Shown: positions 44,313-52,707, numbered from the stretch's first letter. The stretch: 64,000 bases of DNA from Lysobacter sp. Root494 (GCF_001427225.1 NZ_LMFH01000008.1:280464-344463), one strand, 5' to 3'. The notes: generated from the sequence alone by a model not told the origin. Numbers and translations: made by a program.

Positions 44313-45224
44313 TCAGAAAATTTCGCCCGCGCAGCAACGCAACGAGCCGCCTCCGGCTTCGATGGCATCGAGTTCCACCGTGGCAACCTCGAAACCGGCG
44401 CCCTGCAGCACCTTGCGATTGATCGTCGAAAGCGCGCGGCCGGCCCCGGCGCTCATCCACACCGTGCCGGCAGACAGCGCGATCGCGTTGCCGACGAAGG
44501 CGGCGTGCTCGGCGCGCGAGCAATGCACCACGTGCGGCGCGTAGAGCGTGGCGATGGCGTCCACCACCGCGCGATCGCCGAATCCCTCCGCGCAGACGAT
44601 CGCCGCACGTCCCGCCAGCACGGCAAGTACGACATTCGTGTGGTACTCGCCGGGCGCCAGGTCGAACAGCAGCGTCGAGCGCAGGCCGAAGGCCTCGTGC
44701 ATCAGGCGCGCGCCCTCTTCGTCGCAGCGATCCGACAATCCGCAAAAGCCCAGGCCGCGTGCGCGATCGATCACCAGCGAACCGGTGAGTTCGCAGGGAT
44801 GCATCTGGGTGGAAAGGTCGATCTCGGCGTAATCAAGCACGCTGGCGAAGAACCCGCGAATGTCGTCGCGCGCCGCTTCGCGCTGGCGTACTTCGTGGCG
44901 CATGCGGCCCACGATGTAACGACCGCCCGCGGTGCCGAAGACGTTGTTGGGGAACAGCGCATCGGGCGTCTCGGGATTGCCGGCGAAGCACACCGTCGGC
45001 AATGTCGAGGAAAACGCGCGATGAAGGTCGCGATGCTGTTGCGATGCGCGCGTGGAGTCGAATGCCTCCACTTCCGCCATGTATCGGTTGTCCTGCGCCG
45101 ATTGCTCGGCGAGGGTGAATCCATCCGGCGCGACGAGAAAGGCAGCACGCGCAGTGGGCGGCCCGAAGTCCGGCGCACAACCGCGGGCGAAATTGAGGAA
45201 GGCGTGCGTGTCGCGGGTGATCAT
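44313..45224 (-). CDS. Amidinotransferase-superfamily hydrolase (arginine-deiminase-related)
   Basis: A 303-residue protein of the guanidino-group-modifying pentein fold. Supporting motifs are FPNNVFGTAGGRYIVG, CELTGSLVIDRARGLGF with CGLSDRCDEEG, FDLAPGEYHTNVVLAVL (catalytic His), and near the C-terminus GGGSLRCCAGEIF with the nucleophile Cys. This layout fits the CtlX/DDAH-like group that hydrolyses citrulline, arginine or methylated arginine. It is near, but not operonic with, dusA and separate from the arginase at 36506. Confidence 0.85.
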   Translation of the reverse strand: MITRDTHAFLNFARGCAPDFGPPTARAAFLVAPDGFTLAEQSAQDNRYMAEVEAFDSTRASQQHRDLHRAFSSTLPTVCFAGNPETPDALFPNNVFGTAGGRYIVGRMRHEVRQREAARDDIRGFFASVLDYAEIDLSTQMHPCELTGSLVIDRARGLGFCGLSDRCDEEGARLMHEAFGLRSTLLFDLAPGEYHTNVVLAVLAGRAAIVCAEGFGDRAVVDAIATLYAPHVVHCSRAEHAAFVGNAIALSAGTVWMSAGAGRALSTINRKVLQGAGFEVATVELDAIEAGGGSLRCCAGEIF

Positions 45225-45236
45225 GGCGTCCTTGAG

Positions 45237-46259
45237 TCAGGCCTCGGCTGCGGCGAAGGATTCGGTGAGCGACAGCGCCTGCTCCACCAGGGACCAGTCG
45301 GCGCCCGGCTTGTGCGCTCCCTCGCTCAGCACCTGGCGGAATGCACGGCCTCCGCGTTGGCCGGCGAACAGGCCAAGCACGTGCCGGGTGATGTGCTTGA
45401 GCGCCACGCCACCGAGCGTGCCGCATGCGAGTTGCGCCTCGACATATGGACGATAGGCGCGCAGGAGATCCGCGCGCGTACGCAATTCACCACCGAACCA
45501 CGCGACATCGAGCCGATGCAGCAGATATGGGTCGTGGTAGGCGGCCCGCCCGAGCATCGCGCCATCGGTGTGTCCGAGATGCTGCGTGGCTTCGTCCGTC
45601 GTGGCGATGCCGCCGTTCACGACGATCTGCAGTTGCGGGCGCTCGCGCTTGAGCTGGTATGCCCAGTCGTAGCGCAGTGGCGGTACCTCCCGATTCTCCT
45701 TCGGCGACAAGCCCTTCAGCCATGCGTTGCGCGCGTGGATCACGAACATGCGGCAGCCCGCATCCGCAATGCTGTCGATGAAGCGCAGGAAGTGGTTCCA
45801 GTCGTGGTCGTCGTCGACCCCCAGCCGGCACTTCACGGTCACCGGCATATTGCACGCACCGATCATCGCGGCGACGCTCTCGGCAACCAGCGAGGGTTCA
45901 CGCATCAGGCATGCACCGAAGCGGCCAGCCTGCACGCGATCGGAGGGGCAACCGCAATTGAGGTTGACCTCATCGAAGCCGGCCTCCGCGCCGATGCGGG
46001 CGGCCTGGGCGAGCAGTTCCGGTTCGCTGCCGCCGAGTTGCAACGCAACGGGATGCTCACTGGGATCCTTCGCCAGCAACTTCGCACGGTCGCCATGGAT
46101 GACCGCGTTCGCATGCACCATCTCCGTGTATAGCCGTGCATGCGGCGCGAGTACCCGGTGGAAGGCGCGGCAGTGCGAATCCGTCCAGTCCATCATCGGG
46201 GCGACGGACAGGCGCAACTGCGCTGCAGGGATGGCGGGCGACACTTTCATCATGGCCAT
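45237..46259 (-). CDS. dusA: tRNA-dihydrouridine synthase A
   Basis: A 340-residue FMN enzyme reducing U20/U20a in the D loop of tRNAs. The N-terminus RLSVAPMMDWTDSHCRAFHR is the DusA type, with the catalytic-Cys region EVNLNCGCPSDRVQAGRFGACLM, TVKCRLGVDD, FVIHARNAWLKGLSPKENR, VNGGI and MLGRAAYHDPYLL. The start is one of several close ATGs (46259, 46253, 46250). It ends 12 bp before the start of the amidinotransferase-like gene, so they may be co-transcribed. Confidence 0.95.
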   Translation of the reverse strand: MAMMKVSPAIPAAQLRLSVAPMMDWTDSHCRAFHRVLAPHARLYTEMVHANAVIHGDRAKLLAKDPSEHPVALQLGGSEPELLAQAARIGAEAGFDEVNLNCGCPSDRVQAGRFGACLMREPSLVAESVAAMIGACNMPVTVKCRLGVDDDHDWNHFLRFIDSIADAGCRMFVIHARNAWLKGLSPKENREVPPLRYDWAYQLKRERPQLQIVVNGGIATTDEATQHLGHTDGAMLGRAAYHDPYLLHRLDVAWFGGELRTRADLLRAYRPYVEAQLACGTLGGVALKHITRHVLGLFAGQRGGRAFRQVLSEGAHKPGADWSLVEQALSLTESFAAAEA

Positions 46260-46317
46260 TGTAGCGGTCGCGTCCTGAGTGGCCGCGAAGTCCACTGCTC
46301 GCCCTGGAGCGATGGCG

Positions 46318-46737
46318 TCAGTCTGCTTCGGGTGCGACGGACAGGTGCGCGATCGCAGCCGTCGCCGCATCACGATCGTTATCGTCGAAGAGCGCCACCG
46401 TCATCTGCGTCGCCGTGCCTTCGTCGAGGCAGCGCGCGTTGACGTCGAAGCCATCGGGATGGCTACGTGGCACATAGAAACTCTTGATGCCGCAGTGGCC
46501 GCAGAACAGGTGCCGCGCGGTGCCGGTGTTGAACGTGTATTCGACCAGGTCTTCCGTGCCGGACAGCAGGCGGAAGCGCGCGGCAGGCACGATGAGATGC
46601 AGGAAGCCGGTCATGCGACAGATCGAACAATTGCAGTCGAGCACTTGGAGCTGCGCGGGTGCATCGACTTCAAAACGAACGCGGCGGCAATGACAGCCGC
46701 CGCGATGCGTTACCAGGGAAATGGGGGTGGAGTTCAT
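46318..46737 (-). CDS. GFA-family (CENP-V/GFA zinc) protein
   Basis: A 139-residue protein with the GFA zinc sites: GGCHCRRVRFEV near the N-terminus, CNCSICRMTGFLHLIVPAARF, and HLFCGHCGIKSFYVPRSHPDGF. The family includes glutathione-dependent formaldehyde-activating enzymes, although many members have another, unknown substrate. It is about 60 bp upstream of dusA in the same orientation. Confidence 0.9.
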   Translation of the reverse strand: MNSTPISLVTHRGGCHCRRVRFEVDAPAQLQVLDCNCSICRMTGFLHLIVPAARFRLLSGTEDLVEYTFNTGTARHLFCGHCGIKSFYVPRSHPDGFDVNARCLDEGTATQMTVALFDDNDRDAATAAIAHLSVAPEAD

Positions 46738-46753
46738 CCGCCCAGTTTAGGGC

Positions 46754-47458
46754 TCAGCCTCCCTTGCCGTTGCCCTTGCCCTTTTTGTTGCCGCCCTGCC
46801 CTTGTCCCTGGCTCCCGGGGCCATGAGCCGCGGACTGGCCCTTTGCCTGCGAGGCACCTTGCCCGGTCTTCGCGGGCTTCCCTTGCCCATGCGCGGATGC
46901 GCCGCCCTTTGCGTTCGCCTTGCCGTGCATTGTCGTGGCCTTGCCCTTGCCGCGATTCGGATATTCGCGGCGCAGGTCGTCATCAAGATCGATGGGGCGC
47001 GCCCAGCGGTCGTAGGTCGGCACGAAGCCCTTCTTCAGCCGATGGAATTCCGCCGAACCCGGCTTGATGCCGAGCCGTTGCGCGACCACGCCCCAGCCCT
47101 GTCCGCGATTGGCTTCGTACTGATCGACGACATAACGGCACGGACGACCGAGGACCGAAGCCAGCGCACAGGCGTAGTACACGTCGCCCGGCGCCCAACG
47201 TTGCGTCTGCAGCAGATCCACGACGAGCGAACGCGGTGCGTTGTGATAGCGCACCATTTCATCGATGAAAGGCTCCGGATAGCGCGCGCCGTAGCGGTTC
47301 ATGTCGCCGAGCCAGGTATCGACCCAGATATCGCCGCTGCGCGGATGCCAGCCGACGGTGAAGTCCTGCGCCGCGGCCGTGCCGGCGGTGAAGGCCGTGA
47401 TGGCGAGCATCAACCCCAGCGCGCTGCGCTTCAATTTCTCATAGGACGATTCAAACAT
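46754..47458 (-). CDS. Secreted protein with basic Gly/Gln/Lys-rich C-terminal tail
   Basis: A 234-residue protein not recognised as a named family. A signal peptide (cleavage after GTAAA, about 29) leads into a folded domain about 30-160 with VGWHPRSGDIWVDTWLGDMN, RYPEPFIDEMVRYHNAP and VYYACALASVLGRPCRYVVD (two Cys that could form a disulfide). From about 168 the sequence is low-complexity, with repeated KGK, GQG, HG and KA units, ending NKKGKGNGKGG: a positively charged disordered tail. Confidence 0.7.
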   Translation of the reverse strand: MFESSYEKLKRSALGLMLAITAFTAGTAAAQDFTVGWHPRSGDIWVDTWLGDMNRYGARYPEPFIDEMVRYHNAPRSLVVDLLQTQRWAPGDVYYACALASVLGRPCRYVVDQYEANRGQGWGVVAQRLGIKPGSAEFHRLKKGFVPTYDRWARPIDLDDDLRREYPNRGKGKATTMHGKANAKGGASAHGQGKPAKTGQGASQAKGQSAAHGPGSQGQGQGGNKKGKGNGKGG

Positions 47459-47563
47459 GCGGATCGCTCCTCCTGATGCCGCGGCGGGGCCGCGACTGTG
47501 CTTCATGGTCATGCTCGGCACGGGCGGATGAATAGGTCGTGAGTCCGCCTTGTGGGCCGCGGG

Positions 47564-47998
47564 TCAGGGTTCGATCACGAACTTGCCGAAGGCCACGCCG
47601 ATGTCCCAGCCCGCGCCCTTGCCAGCCACTGCCAGCGAGACGCTGCCTTTCGTCATCGCCATGGCCTTCGCCGACTTCGACGCGCCCGCATGCGCTTCGC
47701 TGCTGGCATAGGTACCGAGCACGTCGTTGATGTTGAAGACACCGGAAAATTCGCCGGTGCCGTTTTCGATCTTCGACTTGCCGATGGTGAGCCCGCCGCC
47801 CTTGGCGCGGATGTGCACGGGCATGCTCCGGCCGTTGTCGCAGGTCACCGTGCCCGTGCCGCTGGCAGTCTTGTAGAAGATCGACCAGCCCGAGAGATTG
47901 AAGGCGAGCTTGCAGGTGATCGGACCGCTCGCGTGCGCGGGCATCGCCGCAGCCGCGAGCAGGCCGGCGCAGAACAACGTGAGAAGACGGGCTTTCAT
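47564..47998 (-). CDS. Secreted protein of unknown function
   Basis: A 144-residue protein with a signal peptide (MKARLLTLFCAGLLAAAAMPAHA) and two cysteines in the mature domain (ITCKLAF and TVTCDNG). The rest is beta-rich and Gly-rich: LSGWSIFYKTASGTGTVTCD, VHIRAKGGGLTIGKSKIENG, GWDIGVAFGKFVIEP. The repeated Gly-hydrophobic pattern suggests an eight-stranded lipocalin- or barrel-like fold. No family name can be given. The ATG follows GGAGGCCTCAAC. Confidence 0.72.
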   Translation of the reverse strand: MKARLLTLFCAGLLAAAAMPAHASGPITCKLAFNLSGWSIFYKTASGTGTVTCDNGRSMPVHIRAKGGGLTIGKSKIENGTGEFSGVFNINDVLGTYASSEAHAGASKSAKAMAMTKGSVSLAVAGKGAGWDIGVAFGKFVIEP

Positions 47999-48080
47999 GT
48001 TGAGGCCTCCGTGGACGAATGCGGAAGGCTAGCACCGGCAGGTTGCCTGGCATCGAGCCGGTGCATGCCCCGGAAACCAG

Positions 48081-48105
48081 GGACGGCACCGCGAGGGTGC
48101 CGTCC
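48081..48105. other. Hairpin downstream of the Tyr/Asp/Arg-rich protein gene
   Basis: GGACGGCACC-GCGAG-GGTGCCGTCC, a perfect 10-bp stem 28 bases past the 48133 stop. Only a weak T-rich run follows on the minus strand (CTGGTTTCC), so it may be an imperfect terminator. Confidence 0.55.
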
Positions 48106-48132
48106 GTCTTCGCTGCTGCGCGTTGCCGGCGA

Positions 48133-48627
48133 TCAGTCGCGGTCGTGCCAGCGGTAACCATCCCAATAGCGTCCGTCGCGATCGTAACGCTCATGACGAT
48201 CGTAGCGGTCCCGGTCATAGCTGTAATAGCGATTGTCATACCGGTTGTCGTAACGACGGTCGTAGCGCGGATCGTAGTAGCGGGTAACACAGCGGCCGTG
48301 GCGATCGCAGCTGACACGGCTGTTGTTGCCATGCTTTTTCCAGTAGCCATGGGCCTTGCCGTACGGCGGTCCACTACGGTCGACCATGCGGTAATAGACC
48401 GGACGGCCGTACCTATCGCGCTCGACGACCAGGCGATCGTTGTAACCGTAGTTGCCATAGCGGTAGTACGGATCGCCGCTGCGGAAGATCACATCGGCGA
48501 CATCCACGATCACACGGGCGAGGTCGTCGCCGCTCTGCGCCTGGACCGTTACGGGCGCTGCGAACGTCGCCAGGCCGAGGCCGGCGGCCAGTGCAGTCGA
48601 AGCAAGCCAGCGGGTCATGGTGGCCAT
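48133..48627 (-). CDS. Secreted Tyr/Asp/Arg-rich protein
   Basis: A 164-residue protein. Signal peptide (MATMTRWLASTALAAGLGLA region, cleavage after VQAQ), then DDLARVIVDVADVIFRSGDPYY, a middle with two Cys (RVSCDRHGRCVTRYY) and a C-terminal third made of short imperfect YDxRYD / RYDRD repeats. The repeats are low-complexity, with coding repeats visible in the DNA at about 48160-48275. AGGAGG lies seven bases before the ATG. The repeats could bind metal or polymer, but no function can be assigned. Confidence 0.7.
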   Translation of the reverse strand: MATMTRWLASTALAAGLGLATFAAPVTVQAQSGDDLARVIVDVADVIFRSGDPYYRYGNYGYNDRLVVERDRYGRPVYYRMVDRSGPPYGKAHGYWKKHGNNSRVSCDRHGRCVTRYYDPRYDRRYDNRYDNRYYSYDRDRYDRHERYDRDGRYWDGYRWHDRD

Positions 48628-48749
48628 AGCAGTCCTCCTGTCTCCCCGCCACCACGGCGGGGCATGGCGCGAAGATGCGACTGGCTCGGTGAACCGATTG
48701 GTAATTTTTACGTGAAGCGATGGAGCCGCTCAGATTCCGCTCAGGCGGC

Positions 48750-49481
48750 TCACGCAGCAGCGTGCAGCGCGAGCGATTTCACCGCCGCAGGCAACGCGGA
48801 CGGTTCGGCGACGCGACGCAGGCGCGGTGCATCGTCGGCAACCGTTGCCTCGGTCTCATGCGTCCATGTCACGTGATACGGCATGTACACGCCCCAGCCT
48901 CCCAGTTCGAGCACCGGTGCGATATCCGAACGCAACGAGTTGCCGATCATCGCGAAGCGCGACGCAGGAAGGTCGAACTCGGACAGAACGCGCGCATACG
49001 TCGACGCGTCCTTTTCGCTGACGATCTCGATGCGATGGAACAGATCGGCCAGGCCCGACTGCCGCACCTTGTTTTCCTGGTGGAACAGGTCGCCCTTGGT
49101 GATCAGTACTATCTCGTGGTCGCGGGCGATGGCTTCCACCGCTTCGCGGATGCCTGGAAGCAGTTCCACCGGATGCTGCAGCAGTTCCTTGCCCAGCGAC
49201 ACGATGCGATGCAGGTCGGTAGCACTGATGCGCGCGCCGGTGATTTCGACCGCCGCCTCCACCATCGACAGCGTCATGCTTTTCACGCCATAGCCGAACA
49301 GCGTGAGGTTGCGCATCTCCACGGCGTACAGGCGTTCATGCGTGCGCGCGTCGTGCAGGTCGACATAGGATTGCAGGATCCGCTCGAAGTCGGCCTGCGC
49401 GGCGTGGTAGTAGTCCTCGCTGCGCCACAGGGTGTCGTCGCCGTCGAAGCCGACCAGGCGGATGCCGTCATTGGAAGTCAT
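48750..49481 (-). CDS. HAD-superfamily hydrolase
   Basis: A 243-residue HAD phosphatase. Motif I GFDGDDTLWRSEDYY (nucleophile in DGDDT), helical cap with SMVEAAVEITGARISATDLHR, motif II IVLITKGDLFHQE, motif III VSEKDASTYARVL (Lys), motif IV MIGNSLRSDIAPVLELGGWGVYMP. The order and the small C1 cap resemble YjjG/haloacid-type nucleotidases, but the substrate is not visible. ATG giving MTSNDGIRLVG is chosen. Confidence 0.88.
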   Translation of the reverse strand: MTSNDGIRLVGFDGDDTLWRSEDYYHAAQADFERILQSYVDLHDARTHERLYAVEMRNLTLFGYGVKSMTLSMVEAAVEITGARISATDLHRIVSLGKELLQHPVELLPGIREAVEAIARDHEIVLITKGDLFHQENKVRQSGLADLFHRIEIVSEKDASTYARVLSEFDLPASRFAMIGNSLRSDIAPVLELGGWGVYMPYHVTWTHETEATVADDAPRLRRVAEPSALPAAVKSLALHAAA

Positions 49482-49537
49482 GCGCGCAAGTATGCCAGCA
49501 CGTCGTTGCGGCATCCCGGAAACAAGGGTTCGGAAAA

Positions 49538-49567
49538 CAGGAAGGACGGCCGGAGCCGTCCTTCCTG
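49538..49567. terminator. Hairpin between the EF-hand and HAD genes
   Basis: CAGGAAGGACGGC, loop CGGA, GCCGTCCTTCCTG: a perfect 13-bp stem. It lies about 98 bases past the EF-hand stop on the minus strand and has no good T-run, so it may act with Rho or as an mRNA end barrier. Confidence 0.6.
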
Positions 49568-49664
49568 CGTCGTCGTGTGCAATGGCGCAAACCGGCGGGG
49601 CGCGGAGCGAGTCCGCGTCCCGCCGTGCCGGCAGTGAGTAGCCGGCAAACCGCGAAGTTACTTG

Positions 49665-50066
49665 TTACTTCTGTTCCTGCGTCTTCACGTACGCCTTGTA
49701 TTCATCGGCGGTCAGCGAGCCATCGGCATTGGCGTCGGCCTTGTCGAAGACCTGGCCGAGAGCCGGCACGGCAGAGGCTTCCGCCTTGCTGAGGTTGCCG
49801 TCCTTGTCGGCGTCGACATCGGCCCAGCTCTTCTTGGCCGGATCGCCCTGCGTGGTGGCGGCAGAAGCGTCATTGGAAGTGGTGGCCGACTGCGACTGCG
49901 CGGAAGCGTCGGTCGGAGTAGTCGACTGCGTGGAAGCGTCGGAAGCGGTGGTCGACTGCGCCGAGGCGTCGGTCGACGAAGCATCGGTCTGCGACTGCGC
50001 AAAGGCCAGCGGGGCGGACAGCGAAGCAACGAGAGCGAAAGTACCGATCAGGGTCTTGCGATTCAT
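49665..50066 (-). CDS. Secreted EF-hand protein 1
   Basis: A 133-residue exported calcium-binding candidate. Signal peptide MNRKTLIGTFALVASLSAPLAFAQ, then about 50 residues of imperfect TDASxQST repeats (24-75), then two EF-hand loops: DVDADKDGNLSKAE (about 82-95) and DKADANADGSLTADE (about 107-121), each with Asp/Asn/Asp spacing and a final Glu. A Ser/Thr/Ala linker of this type is typical of exported spacers. It is separate from the second EF-hand protein at 52063. Confidence 0.85.
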   Translation of the reverse strand: MNRKTLIGTFALVASLSAPLAFAQSQTDASSTDASAQSTTASDASTQSTTPTDASAQSQSATTSNDASAATTQGDPAKKSWADVDADKDGNLSKAEASAVPALGQVFDKADANADGSLTADEYKAYVKTQEQK

Positions 50067-50363
50067 CAGTTTCTCTCCTTAAGGATCGTGCGCGGCGAGG
50101 GAATCGGGGGATGTGCCCCGCACGAATCGCACCTTGCCCACGCGCGAATGAACACAACCAACGTCGCGGGCGGCGCCTCCACACGGGGTTAACCACAACG
50201 GCGGCAAACCGGTTTATGGCCGGCCGCTGAACCGGCCTGAATCGTGATGGGCGTCGAGAAGCCGACGCAGGGCAGGCCTGAATGGAACACAACCTTTACG
50301 AACAGGGCTTATGCGGGGTCGCCGGACTCGCGTGTGCGCGATCATCACGCGCCATGCACGTGC
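50067..50363. other. Gene-free interval between the EF-hand and CPxCG protein genes
   Basis: About 297 bases without a convincing gene. It contains the upstream region of the EF-hand gene and several short partial palindromes (CCGGTTTATGGCCGG near 50210), but nothing that could be named. Confidence 0.5.
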
Positions 50364-50552
50364 TCACGCATCGCTGTCGCGTGTCGCGATCACCATGACT
50401 TCGCCACTCGCGTCCAGCGCCACGGAAATTTCCATCGGCCGGCAGCAGACCGGGCAATCCTCCACGTAATGCTGCAGGTCGTCGGATCCGTCGATCATCA
50501 ACTCGACGCGTTCGCCGCAATACGGGCACGGCACCGCAATGGTGGGCAGCAT
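50364..50552 (-). CDS. CPxCG-motif cysteine-rich protein
   Basis: A 62-residue zinc-ribbon protein: CPYCGERVELMIDGSD then DLQHYVEDCPVCCRPMEIS, matching the CPXCG family of small proteins (CPxCG about 9-13, CPVCCxP about 33-39). Acidic C-terminus. It has no signal peptide. Such proteins are widespread in gammaproteobacteria and of unknown role, perhaps redox or RNA related. Start ATG 50552. Confidence 0.85.
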   Translation of the reverse strand: MLPTIAVPCPYCGERVELMIDGSDDLQHYVEDCPVCCRPMEISVALDASGEVMVIATRDSDA

Positions 50553-50756
50553 CCTCGATCTCCAGCGTCGCGAAGAATCCAGCCTAGCGCTGCCCGCGCG
50601 TGGCGGTAAGTGGAATGCCCTGCCGTCACACCTCACTAACCGCCGCGGAGCAAAGCTCATGCCACGCGTTGGGGACCGCGCGGCGCGTCGTCGTTGCTTC
50701 CATTCCGCGGCCGGCTCGATGAGCTTGTTTCGACCAGCTTGTGGAAGGAGCGTGCG

Positions 50757-51260
50757 ATGAAGACCCGTCGTGTTTACAGCACTCCCGACCTGATCACGGC
50801 CCGCGCCGCCATCCAGGCCGCGCGCGATGCCGGCGTCCACGACGAAGACATCTCGCTGGTCGCGCGGCCCGATATCGAAGTCGGCCATATTCCGAACCGT
50901 CGCAAGGAAGCCGACAGCGACTTCGTTCCCGCGGCATTGCGTGGCGCCCTGTTTGGCGGGCTCGCAGGCCTGCTGGCCGGTGCGCTCTGCGTGCTGGTGT
51001 TTCCTTCGATCGGCATCAGCTGGGGTGGCGCAGGCCTGGTCGCGCTCGCCGGCGTGCTGGTCGGCGCATTCGCCTCGTCGCTCGTCGGCTCATCGTTACC
51101 AGACCCGGTGCGGCAGAAGTTCGACGGCGAGATAAAGGCCGGGCGCATCCTCGTGCTCGTCGATGGCGCCGAGGAAGTGCTGCCCGCCGTGGAGAATGCC
51201 GTGACGCGTACCGGCGCGATGTCGCTGCCGTTCGAATCGCGTACAGCGCTGATCCGCTGA
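50757..51260 (+). CDS. Membrane protein with general-stress-protein-like domain
   Basis: A 167-residue protein. The N-terminus (about 5-45, VYSTPDLITARAAIQAARDA, DEDISLVARP) reads like the alpha/beta domain of general stress 17M-type proteins. Two transmembrane helices follow (about 62-85 and 92-110; LFGGLAGLLAGALCVLVF, AGLVALAGVLVGAFASSLVG), then the soluble segment LPDPVRQKFDGEIKAGRILVLVDGAEEV. GTGGAAGGAG precedes the ATG. It is 104 bp upstream of the ferritin-like gene. Confidence 0.75.
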   Translation: MKTRRVYSTPDLITARAAIQAARDAGVHDEDISLVARPDIEVGHIPNRRKEADSDFVPAALRGALFGGLAGLLAGALCVLVFPSIGISWGGAGLVALAGVLVGAFASSLVGSSLPDPVRQKFDGEIKAGRILVLVDGAEEVLPAVENAVTRTGAMSLPFESRTALIR

Positions 51261-51364
51261 TCGCTGCGCCACCGCCGCTTACGTTTTCCTTCATCACTGG
51301 CTCACTCGTGCGCAACGGCGGCGGCGCGAACCTTCGCCGGTCGCCCACACGCAGGAGAGGCACG

Positions 51365-51982
51365 ATGGCCACAAGCAAGAAGACCGGTTACGACGACGCA
51401 GGCCTGCAGGAACTGCTTTACCAGGCACTCGAAACCGAAATCGGCGGCGTCGAGATCTACACCAACGCACTCGAAGTCGTGCAGAACGAAGACCTGCGCA
51501 AGGAATGGACCGAATACCTCGAACAGACCAAGCGACATCGCCAGATCCTGCTCGATGTGTTCAGTGAACTCGGCCTTGATGCGAAGGCCCGTACGCCAGG
51601 GCGCGAAGTCGTCGCGCACCTTGGCGCGTCGTTGGTACAGGCCATCCAGAAGGCGCGTAGCGATGCCGATCCCGGCTCCGCGGAAATCGTTGCGGGCGAG
51701 TGCGTGGTTCTGGCCGAAACCAAGGACCACATGAACTGGGAGCTGATCGGCCAGATCGTCAAAAATGGCAAGGGCAGCGCGATCGAGGCCTTGCGCACCG
51801 CTTACGAGCAGGTTGAAGACGAAGAGGACGAGCATCTGTATCACTCGTCGGGTTGGACGCGCGAACTGTGGATCAATGCGCTCGGAATGCCGGCGGTGCT
51901 GCCGCCGCCGGAAGAAGTACGCCATGTCGAGACCAAGATCGGCGCAGCGCGCGCGGAAAAGGCACGCGACCAGATGATGTAA
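51365..51982 (+). CDS. Ferritin-like domain protein
   Basis: A 205-residue four-helix protein. LLYQALETEIGGVEIYTNAL gives the first Glu ligands, LRKEWTEYLEQTKRHRQILL the ExxH-type pair, CVVLAETKDHMNWELIGQIV a third helix, and AYEQVEDEEDEHLYHSSGW the final acidic/His segment. These fit a ferritin-like di-iron bundle, but the exact subgroup (DUF892 or rubrerythrin-like) is not clear. AGGAGAGGCACG precedes the ATG; a terminator follows. Probably co-transcribed with the stress-like membrane protein, suggesting an iron/oxidative stress role (inference). Confidence 0.82.
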   Translation: MATSKKTGYDDAGLQELLYQALETEIGGVEIYTNALEVVQNEDLRKEWTEYLEQTKRHRQILLDVFSELGLDAKARTPGREVVAHLGASLVQAIQKARSDADPGSAEIVAGECVVLAETKDHMNWELIGQIVKNGKGSAIEALRTAYEQVEDEEDEHLYHSSGWTRELWINALGMPAVLPPPEEVRHVETKIGAARAEKARDQMM

Positions 51983-52004
51983 CCGGCCGACGCGACCAGG
52001 CAAA

Positions 52005-52032
52005 GACAAGGGCGCCATGAGGCGCCCTTGTC
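52005..52032. terminator. Terminator after the ferritin-like gene
   Basis: GACAAGGGCGCC, loop ATGA, GGCGCCCTTGTC: a perfect 12-bp stem 23 bases after the stop, also lying beyond the converging EF-hand gene 2 (stop 52063). The flanks are only weakly T-rich. Confidence 0.75.
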
Positions 52033-52062
52033 GCAAGTTTTCCGTGACGTTTGCTCGATGTG

Positions 52063-52707
52063 CTACTTGCGGCTCACCTTGAGCCACGCCTGGTATTCGG
52101 CACGGCTCACCATGCCGTCGCTGTTGGTGTCGATGCTGTTGAAGTTCGACTTGATCGTGGCATCGGCGTCGCCTTCGCTGAGGCTGATCGAGCCATCGGC
52201 ATTCGCATCCAGCCGGCGCATGACGTCGCCCATGCGGCCCGATGAGGATGAGTTCGCATCGGCGCGCACATCTTCCCTGGCCGCGGTGCGGTACTCGGCA
52301 TCGCTCACGAAGCCGTCGTCATCCGTATCCATCGCGGAGAAGTCGGTGCTGAAGGCGGCGTCGGCGTCACCTTCGCTCGTGCTGATCTTTCCGTCGCCGT
52401 TGACATCCAGGCGCGTCCACAGGTCACGCTGCACGACCGACGAATGCGCCGCTGCGTGTTCCGCGCCCTGCGACTCCGGCGGCGAAGGTGGCGGTAGCAT
52501 GGTGTCGGCCTGGTCGGTGGTCGTAGTGGCGGGTTTGTGGATGTCACGCAGCGTCTGTTCCGGCGAATTCGGCACCGGCGCAGATGGCGCCGGTTCGACG
52601 CGCGGCATGTCGGGCGGTCCCTTGCTGTCCTTCTGTGCCCAGGCCGCAGGCGACAACAGCACCGTCGCCAACGCGATGGCGAGCAGATTGCGATTGTTTG
52701 CGTTCAT
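52063..52707 (-). CDS. Secreted EF-hand protein 2 (four EF-hands)
   Basis: A 214-residue exported protein: signal peptide MNANNRNLLAIALATVLLSPAAWAQ, a Pro-rich linker to about 90, then four EF-hand loops: DVNGDGKISTSE, DTDDDGFVSDAE, DANADGSISLSE and DTNSDGMVSRAE, in two pairs separated by a Ser-rich turn (SSSSGR). All loops have complete Ca2+ ligands. Likely a periplasmic or secreted calcium binder; the target is unknown. The first protein at 49665 has only two loops. Confidence 0.9.
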   Translation of the reverse strand: MNANNRNLLAIALATVLLSPAAWAQKDSKGPPDMPRVEPAPSAPVPNSPEQTLRDIHKPATTTTDQADTMLPPPSPPESQGAEHAAAHSSVVQRDLWTRLDVNGDGKISTSEGDADAAFSTDFSAMDTDDDGFVSDAEYRTAAREDVRADANSSSSGRMGDVMRRLDANADGSISLSEGDADATIKSNFNSIDTNSDGMVSRAEYQAWLKVSRK

